Assembly (NCBI GenBank): GCA_017524185.1
Contig: JAFWUG010000081.1
Coordinates: 1 to 34,206, forward strand
Reading direction: 5' to 3'
DNA length: 34,206 nucleotides
Source of the DNA: Bacteroidales bacterium
GTDB lineage: Bacteria; Bacteroidota; Bacteroidia; Bacteroidales; Tenuifilaceae
Shown piece by piece: positions 18,591 through 27,123 of the stretch; the stretch's first letter is position 1; each line of letters opens with the position of its first letter. The notes beneath the pieces are model-generated. The model ran no database searches and had not been told where the DNA came from. It was given only the letters and a program-made list of their open reading frames with translations. The position numbers were made by a program, and so were the translations under genes.

Positions 18591-20312
18591 ATGGCAACCA
18601 GAAAACTACTAATCAGAGACCTCACGCTGCGCGACGGACAGCAATCGCTATTCGCCACGCGCATGACCCAAAAAATGGTGGACAGCGTGCTGCCGCACTA
18701 TAAGGACGCTAACTTCTACGCCATGGAGGTGTGGGGAGGCGCAGTACCCGATTCGGTGATGCGCTACCTGAACGAAGACCCATGGGTGAGGCTAGAAACA
18801 ATAAAAGCCGCCATTGGCGACACATCGAAGCTAACCGCGCTTTCGCGTGGTCGTAACCTGTTCGGTTACAGCCCATACCCAGAAAGCGTAATCGAGGGCT
18901 TCAACCGCAATGCTGTGCAGTCGGGAATCGGAATCATGCGTATATTCGATGCCCTGAACGACACCAACAACGTGCAGAGCACCATCAAATACGTGAAACA
19001 AAACGGTGCGCTGGCCGATTGTTGCATCTGTTACACTGTTGATCCCCGCTTTAGCAGGGGCGAACGTTTTAAGGCCGCCCTCTCGGGACGGCGTTTGCCC
19101 AAGCGCATTTTCACCGAGGACTATTTCATACAGAAGGCCAAAACCCTCGAAAGCCTCGGTGCTGACATGATTACCATCAAGGACATGGCCGGTTTGGTGC
19201 CGCCCCACAAGGCGGCGAGCATTGTGAAAGCCCTGAAAAACGCCGTGCGCATACCGCTCGACTTCCACACGCACTGCACGCCAGGCTATGGTTTGGCCTC
19301 GGTGCTGGTGTCCATTGTGAATGGTATCGACATTGTGGACACCAACATGTGGTGGTTTGCTGGCGGTCCCGCCGCTCCAGCCTACGAGCTCATCCACATC
19401 TTCTGTCAAAAGATGGGCATCGACACGGGCGTGAACATCGATGCGGTGGGACGCATTGCTGAGGGGTTGAAGGCCGTTCGTGAGGAGTTCCGCGCCAATG
19501 GAATGGACAACTACGCCATGCCCAACGATTTCGACATCCGCAACTACAAGTTGCCCGCCGAGATTGATGCGTTGTTCGATCGCGCCATCGATGAGGCCAA
19601 GGCCAACAAGTTCGAGGCACTGCTCGAAACCACCCACGCCATTGAGGCCTATTTCGGATTTCCGCCCGCCAACGAGCGTGTGAAAGAGGCCGAAATTCCT
19701 GGTGGTATGTACACCAACATGTTAGCCCAGCTCAAGCAGCTAAAGCTCGAAAACCTGATGGGGCGTACCATGCAGCTTATACCGAGCGTGCGCGTGGCCG
19801 CGGGTTGTCCACCGTTGGTAACACCCACCAGCCAGATTGTTGGAGCACAGGCAGTTAACTGCGCTATCGACGAGAGCAAGGGTAAACCGCTCTACACCAG
19901 CACCAACACCCAGTTTGTGAACTTGGTGAAGGGCGGCTACGGCAAAACCCCCATAGCGGTAGATCCCGAATTCCGCCTAAAGATTGCAGGTGTACGCGAG
20001 GAGACCCCCTACGATACTTCCACCTATACCAAGCAGCCCAACCCCACCTTCGCCGAGTACGGCGATGATGTGCGGCTGGTGAACAACGAGAAAGAGGAGT
20101 TGCTGCTAGAGCTGTTCCCGCAGGTTGCTGGCAAATTCCTCACCGACAGAATAGTGGGTAAATATGAGGCCGAGCGCCAGGCCAAATTGGCTGCCGAGGA
20201 ACAGGCGCATGAGGCTGAGCGTGCACGCTACCGTGCGCTGAGCGCAGAGGAGAAGGCCGATATTCTGCAACGCGGTTTGTCGGACTTCAACAACTTGTAC
20301 ATGGTGCGCTAG
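18591..20312 (+). CDS. oadA: Oxaloacetate decarboxylase alpha / pyruvate carboxylase subunit B-type carboxyltransferase, without biotin domain
   Basis: 573 residues. The (beta/alpha)8 carboxyltransferase domain fills about residues 1-300: the metal and substrate motif DLTLRDGQQSLFATRM (9-24), the conserved Lys in MITIKDMAGL (about 196-205), and the zinc-ligand pair in DFHTHCTPGY. The second conserved domain contains IPGGMYTNMLAQL and SQIVGAQAV. The reaction moves a carboxyl group between biotin and pyruvate/oxaloacetate. No biotinyl (AMKM-type) domain is present; the C-terminus is instead an Ala/Glu-rich helix (QAKLAAEEQAHEAERARYRA), so a separate biotin carrier is needed and none lies in the window. 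Whether it works in a sodium-pumping decarboxylase or in pyruvate carboxylation cannot be decided from sequence. It follows yidC and ends at a strong terminator. Confidence 0.88.
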   Translation: MATRKLLIRDLTLRDGQQSLFATRMTQKMVDSVLPHYKDANFYAMEVWGGAVPDSVMRYLNEDPWVRLETIKAAIGDTSKLTALSRGRNLFGYSPYPESVIEGFNRNAVQSGIGIMRIFDALNDTNNVQSTIKYVKQNGALADCCICYTVDPRFSRGERFKAALSGRRLPKRIFTEDYFIQKAKTLESLGADMITIKDMAGLVPPHKAASIVKALKNAVRIPLDFHTHCTPGYGLASVLVSIVNGIDIVDTNMWWFAGGPAAPAYELIHIFCQKMGIDTGVNIDAVGRIAEGLKAVREEFRANGMDNYAMPNDFDIRNYKLPAEIDALFDRAIDEAKANKFEALLETTHAIEAYFGFPPANERVKEAEIPGGMYTNMLAQLKQLKLENLMGRTMQLIPSVRVAAGCPPLVTPTSQIVGAQAVNCAIDESKGKPLYTSTNTQFVNLVKGGYGKTPIAVDPEFRLKIAGVREETPYDTSTYTKQPNPTFAEYGDDVRLVNNEKEELLLELFPQVAGKFLTDRIVGKYEAERQAKLAAEEQAHEAERARYRALSAEEKADILQRGLSDFNNLYMVR

Positions 20313-20335
20313 GCTAAGCCCAGGCGTAACGATAG

Positions 20336-20368
20336 AACGGGGGTGGTGCTAAGCACTATCCCCGTTTT
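20336..20368 (+). terminator. Terminator after the yidC-carboxyltransferase unit
   Basis: AACGGGG (20336-20342) pairs with CCCCGTT (20360-20366), with an inner GTGCT/AGCAC stem, followed by TTTT. The 175 bp from here to the next start (20369-20543) are AT-rich and show no clear promoter box. Confidence 0.85.
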
Positions 20369-20543
20369 GTCGGTATGGATTGATGTTCTTTTTGTAGATA
20401 TAATGCTGAAAATATGTTGTTTATATGATGTTGGTGTATAGGATTTTGATGTATTGGCAGTGTTTATTTTTACACGGATACCGTCCGAATGTCGCCCTTT
20501 TTTAATAAATTGTGCGCCGTTTTTGACTATATTTTCCCTAATC

Positions 20544-21302
20544 ATGAGTATTAAGGTAAAGATAATCATGGGATTCGTAATCCTGGCCTCGTTGCTTGGC
20601 ATATCGGGCATGATCTCGATTTACGAATTCACCAAACTGGGCAACGCCGTAACCACGCTGCTCGACGATAACTTCAGGAGCATGGACTATGCCCACCAAA
20701 TGTCGGCCAGTCTCTACGAGCAGCGGCGCAACTTTATTGAGGCCATTAGCCGGCGTGGTGTGCCATCGTTCGAACGCTACGATTCGGCTAAGATTCGCTT
20801 CGAGGACAATCTGCGGGGTGCGGCCAACAACCTCACCTTGCCCGACGAGTTTGCCTGTGTCGATTCCATCGCCCAATCATACGCGCTGCTCGTGCGCATT
20901 TCCGACAGCTTGATGGCTTACCATCGTTTCATCACTCTCGATGTATATCTGGGACATGTTTTGCCCCGCATCGAGGAGGTTGAGAGCGAGATTTCCGACC
21001 TGCTCGCCCTCAACGAGCAAAAATTGGTGCAGACTGCTGCTATGCTGCACGGAAATCCGCTGAGAACCATACTGCCAGGCTTGCTCATCATCATTTCGAG
21101 TATCGCCTTCAGCATCATTTTTAACTACATGATTAACCTTTACCTTATAAATCCAGTTAGGCGTATTACCAAGGGAATCAACGATTTCATTAAATATAAG
21201 CGCGCATTCGATGTGCCGCTTGAGGCTCAGGACGAAGTTCATGCGCTGCGCGAGGCTGTGAAGAGTTTGATTAAGAAAACCCCATTGCCGCCGGCTCATT
21301 AA
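20544..21302 (+). CDS. Two-TM sensor-like protein: 4-helix-bundle periplasmic domain plus HAMP-like end, no output domain
   Basis: 252 residues from the ATG at 20544 (MSIKVKIIMGFVILASLLGI), chosen because TM1 then begins at once; an in-frame start at 20454 adds 30 residues of no clear type. TM1 spans about 5-24. A helical periplasmic domain (about 30-170: KLGNAVTTLLDDNFRSMDYA ... RRNFIEAISRR ... EEVESEISDLLALNEQKLVQ) resembles the four-helix-bundle ligand domain of chemoreceptors and histidine kinases. TM2 is about 178-204 (LPGLLIIISSIAFSIIFNYM). A HAMP-like segment follows (NPVRRITKGINDFIKYKRAF ... DEVHALREAVKSLIKKT), and the protein ends there, with no kinase, receiver, cyclase or methyl-accepting domain. 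It ends 6 nt before trkH, so the two are almost certainly translated together. Direct modulation of TrkH is inference. Confidence 0.8.
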   Translation: MSIKVKIIMGFVILASLLGISGMISIYEFTKLGNAVTTLLDDNFRSMDYAHQMSASLYEQRRNFIEAISRRGVPSFERYDSAKIRFEDNLRGAANNLTLPDEFACVDSIAQSYALLVRISDSLMAYHRFITLDVYLGHVLPRIEEVESEISDLLALNEQKLVQTAAMLHGNPLRTILPGLLIIISSIAFSIIFNYMINLYLINPVRRITKGINDFIKYKRAFDVPLEAQDEVHALREAVKSLIKKTPLPPAH

Positions 21303-21308
21303 ACCGCT

Positions 21309-22751
21309 ATGCGTCCGCACGTCATTCTCCGATATGTGGGCTTAGTGCTCATGCTGAACGCTGCTTTTGTGTTCGTGGCGTTTCTCATCTCCTTTTTTCA
21401 CCACGACGACGGCCAAATACCGTTGCTTTTGGCCTGCATCATCACGCTGCTTTGGGGCATATTTCCTATGCTGTTTGTTCCCAAGGCCATCGATCTTTCG
21501 AACCGCGAGGCCTATTTGGTGATGGTGCTGAGCTGGATTATGTCGTGCGTGGTGGGCATGTTGCCTTTTTTGTTTTGGGGTGGTGAGTTCAACCTGATGT
21601 ACGCCTTTTTCGAGAGCGTGTCGGGCTACACTACCAGCGGAGCAAGCATTCTGAACAATATTGAAGCACTGCCCACGGGCCTATTGTTTTGGCGTTCGTC
21701 GATGCACTGGATTGGGGGCATGGGCGTGATTCTATTCATGCTGCTGGTGATGCCCTCGCTGGGCAAAGCCCAGAAAACGCTGTCGCGCATGGAGGTGTCG
21801 TCGTTGGCGGGTAGCGAGTTCAGGTACAAAACGCGTAGCATGTTACGCATAATTCTCACGGTGTATATTGGTTTGACCTGCGCCTGCTGTGGTACGTTGC
21901 TGCTGTTGGGTATGGAGCCGTTCGATGCTGTGAATCATGCTTTTTCCATCATCGCCACAGGTGGCTTTTCGACCCGCAATGCGAGTATAGGGGCGTTCAA
22001 TAGCCCATCCATAGAGGCCGCTGTGGCTTTTTTCATGTTTGTGGCGGGCATACATTTTGGTATGCTTTTCGCCTTATTTACATTCAAAAAGGCCTCAGTA
22101 TTTCGCTCTCCTATTGTGCGTTACTATTTTTTTAGTACGCTGATAGGGGCACTGATTATAACCGTAAATCTGCATGTTGAGGGTGTTTACAGCACATGGA
22201 CGGAGTGTTTTCGCTACGCGGGATTTCAGGCCGTTTGCATATCCACCACCACGGGATTTGCAACAGCCAATACGGCTATATGGCCACCGTTGTCCATTGT
22301 TGTGTTGATATTTTTCACTATACAGTGCGGTTGTTCTGGCTCCACCTCGGGAGGGCTCAAGGTTGATAGGGTGGTGATTTTTTTCCGGTCGCTGCGTGGT
22401 CAGATATTGCGACTACAGCATCCGCAGGCCGTGATTCCCATCAAGGTTGGCGGGCGCATCATTAGCGACGAAACGGCCAACGCCACCGTGGTTTTTATTG
22501 TGATATATATTGGTATTATATTTCTGAGTTCTGCGTTGTTGGCCGCTTTTGGGGTTGATTTGGTAACGGGCTTTACGGCCTCGGCGGCGGCTATGGGCAG
22601 CACGGGGCCAGGCTTTGGTCTGGTGGGCTCGGCCAGCAACTACTCGTGCTTGCCCGATGCTGCGTTGGTGGTGCTGTGCTTCGACATGCTGTTGGGCCGC
22701 TTGGAGATTTTCGGCCTGCTGTTGCTGTTTATGATGCGGTCGTGGAGGTAG
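21309..22751 (+). CDS. trkH: Trk-type potassium uptake protein TrkH
   Basis: 480 residues, a polytopic inner-membrane K+ transporter of the TrkH/KtrB superfamily. The four pore loops are visible: SGYTTSGAS (about 105-113), IATGGFSTRNA (about 216-226), STTTGFATAN (about 316-325) and AMGSTGPGFG (about 430-439). The conserved MHWIGGMGVILFMLLVMPSL lies after the first loop, and CGCSGSTSGGLKVDR contains the intramembrane-loop Gly/Ser cluster typical of TrkH. Such channels normally need a cytosolic RCK-type partner (TrkA/KtrA); none is in the window, and the operon partner is instead the sensor-like protein upstream. It converges with the M49 peptidase gene with only 10 bp between the stops, and I see no hairpin there. 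Confidence 0.95.
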   Translation: MRPHVILRYVGLVLMLNAAFVFVAFLISFFHHDDGQIPLLLACIITLLWGIFPMLFVPKAIDLSNREAYLVMVLSWIMSCVVGMLPFLFWGGEFNLMYAFFESVSGYTTSGASILNNIEALPTGLLFWRSSMHWIGGMGVILFMLLVMPSLGKAQKTLSRMEVSSLAGSEFRYKTRSMLRIILTVYIGLTCACCGTLLLLGMEPFDAVNHAFSIIATGGFSTRNASIGAFNSPSIEAAVAFFMFVAGIHFGMLFALFTFKKASVFRSPIVRYYFFSTLIGALIITVNLHVEGVYSTWTECFRYAGFQAVCISTTTGFATANTAIWPPLSIVVLIFFTIQCGCSGSTSGGLKVDRVVIFFRSLRGQILRLQHPQAVIPIKVGGRIISDETANATVVFIVIYIGIIFLSSALLAAFGVDLVTGFTASAAAMGSTGPGFGLVGSASNYSCLPDAALVVLCFDMLLGRLEIFGLLLLFMMRSWR

Positions 22752-22761
22752 GCCTATAATA

Positions 22762-24696
22762 TCATAAACACCCAAATTCCTGCGAGTAGCGTAGCATTTG
22801 CTCGGTGTAGCCCTCCGAGTAGTCGGCGCGGGCATCTATGATGCTACCGTTGTCCGACAGTATAGGCACGATGCGTGGGTTGATGAATCCCGTGAAAGGG
22901 GCTTCGTTGAGGGAGGCATAGCGGGCTAGCACCTCGCGGTGCAGTTCGGGGTTTACGCGTACGGCGTAGCGTTCAATCAGGTCGCGGCCTGCGGCATAGT
23001 CGCCAGTCGATTTTATGCGCTGGATCTCGCGTAATAATTGTGCGAATAAGCTGCGGAGATGCTCGTAGTTGTTAATCACAACGTAGGTTTTTCCGTTGCG
23101 CTGACGCAGCTCAATCACATTGTTGTCTTTTCCTTGCTCGTAGCACCAAGTGGCAATTAGTTGGCGGTTGCGCATGTGAGCCTGTTCAATGCAGCCACCA
23201 GGGGATATTCGTACAAGTTGCGTCATCAAGCCGTTACGAATGTAACGGTCGTATTCGGCGTAGGCCACCTCAATGTCGGGCACCAAGCCCAGTTGCTGCA
23301 TTTTGGGGTCGGCTATGTAGTAGAGGGCGAACAGGTCGGCACGGGCTTCCTCCAGCGGCGAGGCGTAGTTCTTGAGTTCGTCGCCCTGCACACCAGGGGC
23401 GAGTTGGCCCGATCCGTGGCCCAGGCATTCGTGCAGGTCGGTGTGCAGCCTACCGCCCAGTGCGCCGTAGCGTTGCGAGCGGGCTATATGCTCGGGCGAG
23501 AATCCAAACTCCTCCTCAAAACCGCTGCCCAGCGAGGCCTGTTCGTGGGCGTGTGCTATATTATTGAGCGATACAGACTTAGAGCCATGCTGTTGCCGTA
23601 TCCAATCGGCATTGGGCAGGTTGATGCCCAGCGGCGATGTGGGATGGCAGTCGCCGCCCAGTTGCACCAGGGTGATGGACTTGGCACTGATGCCTGTAAC
23701 GTGGGGCTTGCGGAACTGAGGGTCGATGGGCGAGTTGTCCTCGAACCATTGCGCGTGTTGCGCTAGCAGTTGGGTGCGACGCGAGGCCTCATCGTCCCTA
23801 AAATTCACCACCGACTCCCAGGTTGCTTTGTAGCCCATGGGGTCGCCGTAGGTTTCAATAAAACCGTTTATAAAATCCACTTTCGATTCGGTGTCGTTAA
23901 CCCAAAGTATGCTGTATTCGTCGAATTTGTGGAGGTCGCCCGTGCGGTAGTACTCTATCAGGGTTTCGATCACGCGGCGCTGGTGTTCGTTTTCGGCCAC
24001 GCTTGTGGCCAGCGAAAGCCAATGTGTAATGCGTTCAATAGCAGTGCTATATGTTCCTCCAATGCGCCAGACCTGCTCCTGTAGCTGTCCGTTGGGTAGT
24101 TTCACCAGGCGAGAGTTTAGTCCCATGGATATGGGTTGCGGGTTGTTGGGACGTTGCTGGGCGGCGTAGAATGCTTCAACTTCGGCTTGTGAAACGTTTT
24201 GGTAGAAGTTGCAGGCCGATTGTGTAACCATATCCACGCCCGCTTGTTGGTTCACGCGCAGCGGTGCTTCACTGGGCGTGAAGATTATGCGTAGCACGCG
24301 TTGCGCCTCGTCGGCGGTGGCCACGCGTTGGAGCAGCGGTGCTAAGAATGTCGCGCTAAGGCCATCGGCACTGAATTTGGCGGTGGAGTAGTGGTGGTGT
24401 ACGCCGTTGGCAAACCATAGCTTTTTAAGGTATGTTTCTAACGCCCGCCATTGCTCTGTTTCCTGCGGTTTGCAGGTGATATATATACGCTCAAGGCATC
24501 GGCGTATGAGCAGATTGTCGGCGTAGTTTTGGTCGTAGGTTATGTCGCGTCCGCAGAGTGCGGCCTGGCTGAGGTAGTAGGTCAGGATGCGCTGTTTGGG
24601 CGTAAGTTGTTCATATCCATCTATTTGGTAGCGAAGTACCTGTACATCGGCAAAGCGGTCGGCCAGCCATGCGAATTGGGTGTTGGTTTTGGACAT
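22762..24696 (-). CDS. M49 family zinc metallopeptidase (dipeptidyl peptidase III-like)
   Basis: 644 residues from the ATG at 24696. This start is preferred to an upstream start at 24717 because the TATATTTG promoter box (24722-24715) overlaps that one. The hallmark HEXXGH zinc motif is present as HECLGH (422-427), followed by the second motif EEARAD (449-454), which supplies the third ligand. DPP III enzymes remove dipeptides from the N-terminus of oligopeptides. No signal peptide is visible, so a cytoplasmic role in peptide turnover is likely. It appears monocistronic: the zinc-ribbon operon upstream ends at a strong terminator (24797-24827). Confidence 0.93.
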   Translation of the reverse strand: MSKTNTQFAWLADRFADVQVLRYQIDGYEQLTPKQRILTYYLSQAALCGRDITYDQNYADNLLIRRCLERIYITCKPQETEQWRALETYLKKLWFANGVHHHYSTAKFSADGLSATFLAPLLQRVATADEAQRVLRIIFTPSEAPLRVNQQAGVDMVTQSACNFYQNVSQAEVEAFYAAQQRPNNPQPISMGLNSRLVKLPNGQLQEQVWRIGGTYSTAIERITHWLSLATSVAENEHQRRVIETLIEYYRTGDLHKFDEYSILWVNDTESKVDFINGFIETYGDPMGYKATWESVVNFRDDEASRRTQLLAQHAQWFEDNSPIDPQFRKPHVTGISAKSITLVQLGGDCHPTSPLGINLPNADWIRQQHGSKSVSLNNIAHAHEQASLGSGFEEEFGFSPEHIARSQRYGALGGRLHTDLHECLGHGSGQLAPGVQGDELKNYASPLEEARADLFALYYIADPKMQQLGLVPDIEVAYAEYDRYIRNGLMTQLVRISPGGCIEQAHMRNRQLIATWCYEQGKDNNVIELRQRNGKTYVVINNYEHLRSLFAQLLREIQRIKSTGDYAAGRDLIERYAVRVNPELHREVLARYASLNEAPFTGFINPRIVPILSDNGSIIDARADYSEGYTEQMLRYSQEFGCL

Positions 24697-24714
24697 GCGA
24701 TTGCGTTTATTCCA

Positions 24715-24722
24715 CAAATATA
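24715..24722 (-). promoter_or_regulatory. Putative -7 element for the M49 gene
   Basis: On the minus strand TATATTTG matches TAnnTTTG; no clear TTG lies 19-21 nt upstream. Transcription would begin only about 13 nt before the ATG at 24696, which argues against the upstream alternative start. Confidence 0.45.
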
Positions 24723-24796
24723 CCTAAAAAACGCTTTTGTTGCGTGCTTATGTCGCCAGTTTTCTGATTGGTTGAATTTTGTATCATTGGTTACAA

Positions 24797-24827
24797 AATG
24801 GGCTGTCCTGTAGTAAGACAGCCCATT
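24797..24827 (-). terminator. Terminator after the zinc-ribbon operon
   Basis: AATGGGCTGTC (24797-24807) and GACAGCCCATT (24817-24827) form a perfect 11-bp stem around a 9-nt loop; the minus-strand transcript continues ATTTTG after it. The core GGGCTGTC/GACAGCCC resembles that of the alaS terminator. Confidence 0.88.
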
Positions 24828-24851
24828 AGGTTTGCGTGTTGTGGGATTTTG

Positions 24852-25625
24852 CTATTGCTCTGGTTCGCCAATAATGGCATCGTCAACCATAATCCTACCG
24901 CAGTATTCGCATACGATAATCTTTTTGCGCAACTTGATGTCGAGCTGACGTTGTGGTGGAATCTTGTTGAAACAGCCGCCGCAGGCATCGCGTTGCACGG
25001 TAACCACAGCCAGTCCGTTGCGGGCGTTGTTGCGTATGCGTTTGTATGCGCTGAGCACGCGTGGCTCAATCAGTTGCATATAGCCCTCTGATTGTTTTAG
25101 AAGTTCTTCTTCTTCCTTTTGGGTTTCGGCCACTATGTTTTCCAATTCGGTGCGTTTTTGCTCAAGGTCGCTGTTGCACTCGGCCAATTGCGCTTGTGCT
25201 TGCTCAATGGCGGTTGCTTTGTCGCTCTTTTGCTGTATATGTTCGCGGATGCGCTTTTCGCATAGCTCTATTTCGAGCGTTTGGTACTCCATTTCTTTGG
25301 TTATGGAGTCGAACTCGCGGTTGTTGCGCACGTTTTTCTGCTGGTCGTCGTATTTTTTTATCAGCGATTGAGCCTCTTTTATGCCCTGCTTGCGCTCAGC
25401 TATCTGCTCATCAAGCGCAGTGAGTTCGTTTTTGTAGTTCTGGATGCGGGTTTCTAACCCCTGAATTGCATCTTCTAAATCTTGCACCTCTAGGGGAAGT
25501 TCTCCCCTAAGCCTTTTGATGCTATCTATCTTTGAATCAATGCGTTGTAGTTGGTATAGTACCTTTAGGCGCTCCTCTATAGAGAGGTCGTTCTGCTCAT
25601 CTACCTTGCTCGTCTTTGTTGCCAT
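24852..25625 (-). CDS. Coiled-coil protein with C-terminal C4 zinc ribbon (CT398/DUF164-like)
   Basis: 257 residues, cytoplasmic. Residues about 15-185 form a long antiparallel coiled coil (for example RIDSKIDSIKRLRGELPLEV and IQQKSDKATAIEQAQAQLAE). The C-terminal zinc ribbon has Cys215-x-x-Cys218 (ACGGC) and Cys239-x-x-Cys242 (VCEYC). The family is conserved across bacteria, binds nucleic acids or protein partners in some members, and has no settled role. In many genomes it is next to a Nif3-like gene, as here, where it follows only 6 nt after the Nif3-like gene ends. It is the last gene of the M23 / MerR / Nif3 operon. Confidence 0.92.
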   Translation of the reverse strand: MATKTSKVDEQNDLSIEERLKVLYQLQRIDSKIDSIKRLRGELPLEVQDLEDAIQGLETRIQNYKNELTALDEQIAERKQGIKEAQSLIKKYDDQQKNVRNNREFDSITKEMEYQTLEIELCEKRIREHIQQKSDKATAIEQAQAQLAECNSDLEQKRTELENIVAETQKEEEELLKQSEGYMQLIEPRVLSAYKRIRNNARNGLAVVTVQRDACGGCFNKIPPQRQLDIKLRKKIIVCEYCGRIMVDDAIIGEPEQ

Positions 25626-25631
25626 GTGTAA

Positions 25632-26741
25632 CTAGATGTAATTTATGGGGTTTGTGCTGATAGCCGATTTTCGAACCGCAAATGTAGTGAATTTTTTGGT
25701 TAGATGTTCCATCATGAGCTCGATTGTGCAATGCTCAATTTCGTAGTGTCCAATGTCTATGGCCATAATTTGCCCGTCGGCATCGAAGAATTGGTGATAT
25801 TTGAAGTCGGAACTCAGATATACATCGGCGCGTTGGGCTATGGCATCGGGTAGCATGTCGGCACCCGAACCGCCGCAGAATGCAATGCGACTAACCGTTT
25901 GTCGCACTGGGGCAGTGTGCCGTAGGCAGGGCGCGTTGAATCGTTGTTTCACCATTTGCAGGAATTTGGTGTAGTGCATGGGCTCTGGCAGTTTGCCCAT
26001 AAGGCCAAGTCCCACTGTGGTGTTGGTGTTTTCCAGCGCAATGATGTCGTAGGCTACTTCTTCGTAGGGGTGTGCTTGTTCCAGCGCGGTTAAGGCTGCC
26101 GATAGTTGATGTCGTGGCACTATGGCCTCTAGGCGTATTTCGGCTTCGGTGTGCAGTTCACCGATGTTGCCAACAAAGGGGTGGGCTTTTTCTGAGGCAC
26201 GGAACGTGCCATGACCAGCAGCTCCAAACGAACAACAGTCGTAGTTTCCAATGTTGCCTACGCCAGCACCAAAAAGTGCAGCGCGTACAGTGTTTAGGTG
26301 TGCTTCCGGAACAAATGTTACTAATTTGAGCAAAGCGTTACGCTGTGGGCGCAGTTTGCGTGTATGCTGTAGGCCAAGCCGTTGGGCTATTGCGTGGCTA
26401 ACCCCGTAGGGTGCGCTGTCCAGATTGGTGTGGGCGGCGTAGATGGCCACATCGTGTTTAATGGCCATCATCACGGCGCGTTGCACGTAGTTTTTGCCTG
26501 TGAGTTTCTTTAGCCCCGAGAATATTAGGGGGTGATGTGCCACTATTAGGTTGGCACCTTGTTCAATGGCTTCGTTCACCACTTCGGGAGTAACATCGAG
26601 TGTTACCAGCACTGCGTTAACGGGCCACGTCGATAAGCCCACTAGTAGGCCTGCATTGTCGTAGTGTTCCTGAAGGGCTAGGGGGGCTATACTCTCTATG
26701 TGTTTGGCCACATCGGCCACGGTGGTTTGTTTAGAGCTCAT
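25632..26741 (-). CDS. Nif3-like dinuclear metal centre hexameric protein
   Basis: 369 residues, the usual length for the Nif3/YbgI form with a PII-like inserted domain (about 130-230). The metal-binding motifs are visible: YDNAGLLVG (about 22-30), LIVAHHPLIFSGLKKL (about 65-80), AAHTNLDS (about 100-107) and DIGHYEIEH near the C-terminus. The family forms a hexameric ring with a dinuclear metal site; a hydrolase role (sometimes annotated GTP cyclohydrolase I type 2) is unproven. Its start overlaps the end of the MerR gene by 11 nt, and its stop is 6 nt before the zinc-ribbon gene, so expression is tightly coupled. Confidence 0.93.
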   Translation of the reverse strand: MSSKQTTVADVAKHIESIAPLALQEHYDNAGLLVGLSTWPVNAVLVTLDVTPEVVNEAIEQGANLIVAHHPLIFSGLKKLTGKNYVQRAVMMAIKHDVAIYAAHTNLDSAPYGVSHAIAQRLGLQHTRKLRPQRNALLKLVTFVPEAHLNTVRAALFGAGVGNIGNYDCCSFGAAGHGTFRASEKAHPFVGNIGELHTEAEIRLEAIVPRHQLSAALTALEQAHPYEEVAYDIIALENTNTTVGLGLMGKLPEPMHYTKFLQMVKQRFNAPCLRHTAPVRQTVSRIAFCGGSGADMLPDAIAQRADVYLSSDFKYHQFFDADGQIMAIDIGHYEIEHCTIELMMEHLTKKFTTFAVRKSAISTNPINYI

Positions 26742-27066
26742 CGCGTATTTCGAGCAGCATTTTCTTTATGCCGTTGAGGCTTTCTATCAGCGCGTAGTTG
26801 TCGGCCAGTGCTTGTCGGTCTTCGGTTAGCCGCTTGTTGGCTCCTTCAATGGTGAGCCGTTGCTCTTTCACCAGATGGTAAATCAATTTGAGGTTGTCCA
26901 CGTCGGTTTGCGTGAACATGCGGTTGCCCTTGCTATTTTTGCGGGGATTGATTATTTTGAAATTCTTCTCCCAATAGCGAATCAGCGAGGTGTTCACCTG
27001 GAGCATGTCGGCCACCTCGCCTATGGTGTAGTACACCTTTTCCACTGGCTGTTCCTTGTAGGGCAT
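26731..27066 (-). CDS. Short MerR-family transcriptional regulator
   Basis: 111 residues. The N-terminal winged helix (about 11-80) has the MerR pattern YYTIGEVADMLQVNTSLIRY ... WEKNFKIINPRKNSKGNRMF and TQTDVDNLKLIYHLVKEQRL. A short dimerisation helix follows (EDRQALADNYALIESLNGIK), and there is no ligand-binding domain, as in the small MerR proteins common in Bacteroidota. It overlaps the Nif3-like gene by 11 nt and lies 57 nt after the second M23 gene. MerR proteins bind palindromes inside promoter spacers; a perfect 14-bp palindrome lies in the spacer of this operon's own promoter (29163-29176), so self-regulation is a reasonable guess. Confidence 0.93.
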   Translation of the reverse strand: MPYKEQPVEKVYYTIGEVADMLQVNTSLIRYWEKNFKIINPRKNSKGNRMFTQTDVDNLKLIYHLVKEQRLTIEGANKRLTEDRQALADNYALIESLNGIKKMLLEIRDEL

Positions 27067-27123
27067 AATGCTGTGTTTTAGATGTTTGCGCTGATGTTTA
27101 TTGGCTCACCATGTGAGTTTATG

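Noticed and set aside
18831..19637. 268-residue minus-strand ORF opposite the carboxyltransferase gene
   Set aside because: Antisense to a strongly conserved enzyme; the His/Val-rich product is a composition artefact.
23161..23766. 201-residue plus-strand ORF opposite the M49 gene
   Set aside because: Antisense to the HECLGH-containing peptidase, with no start context or domain.
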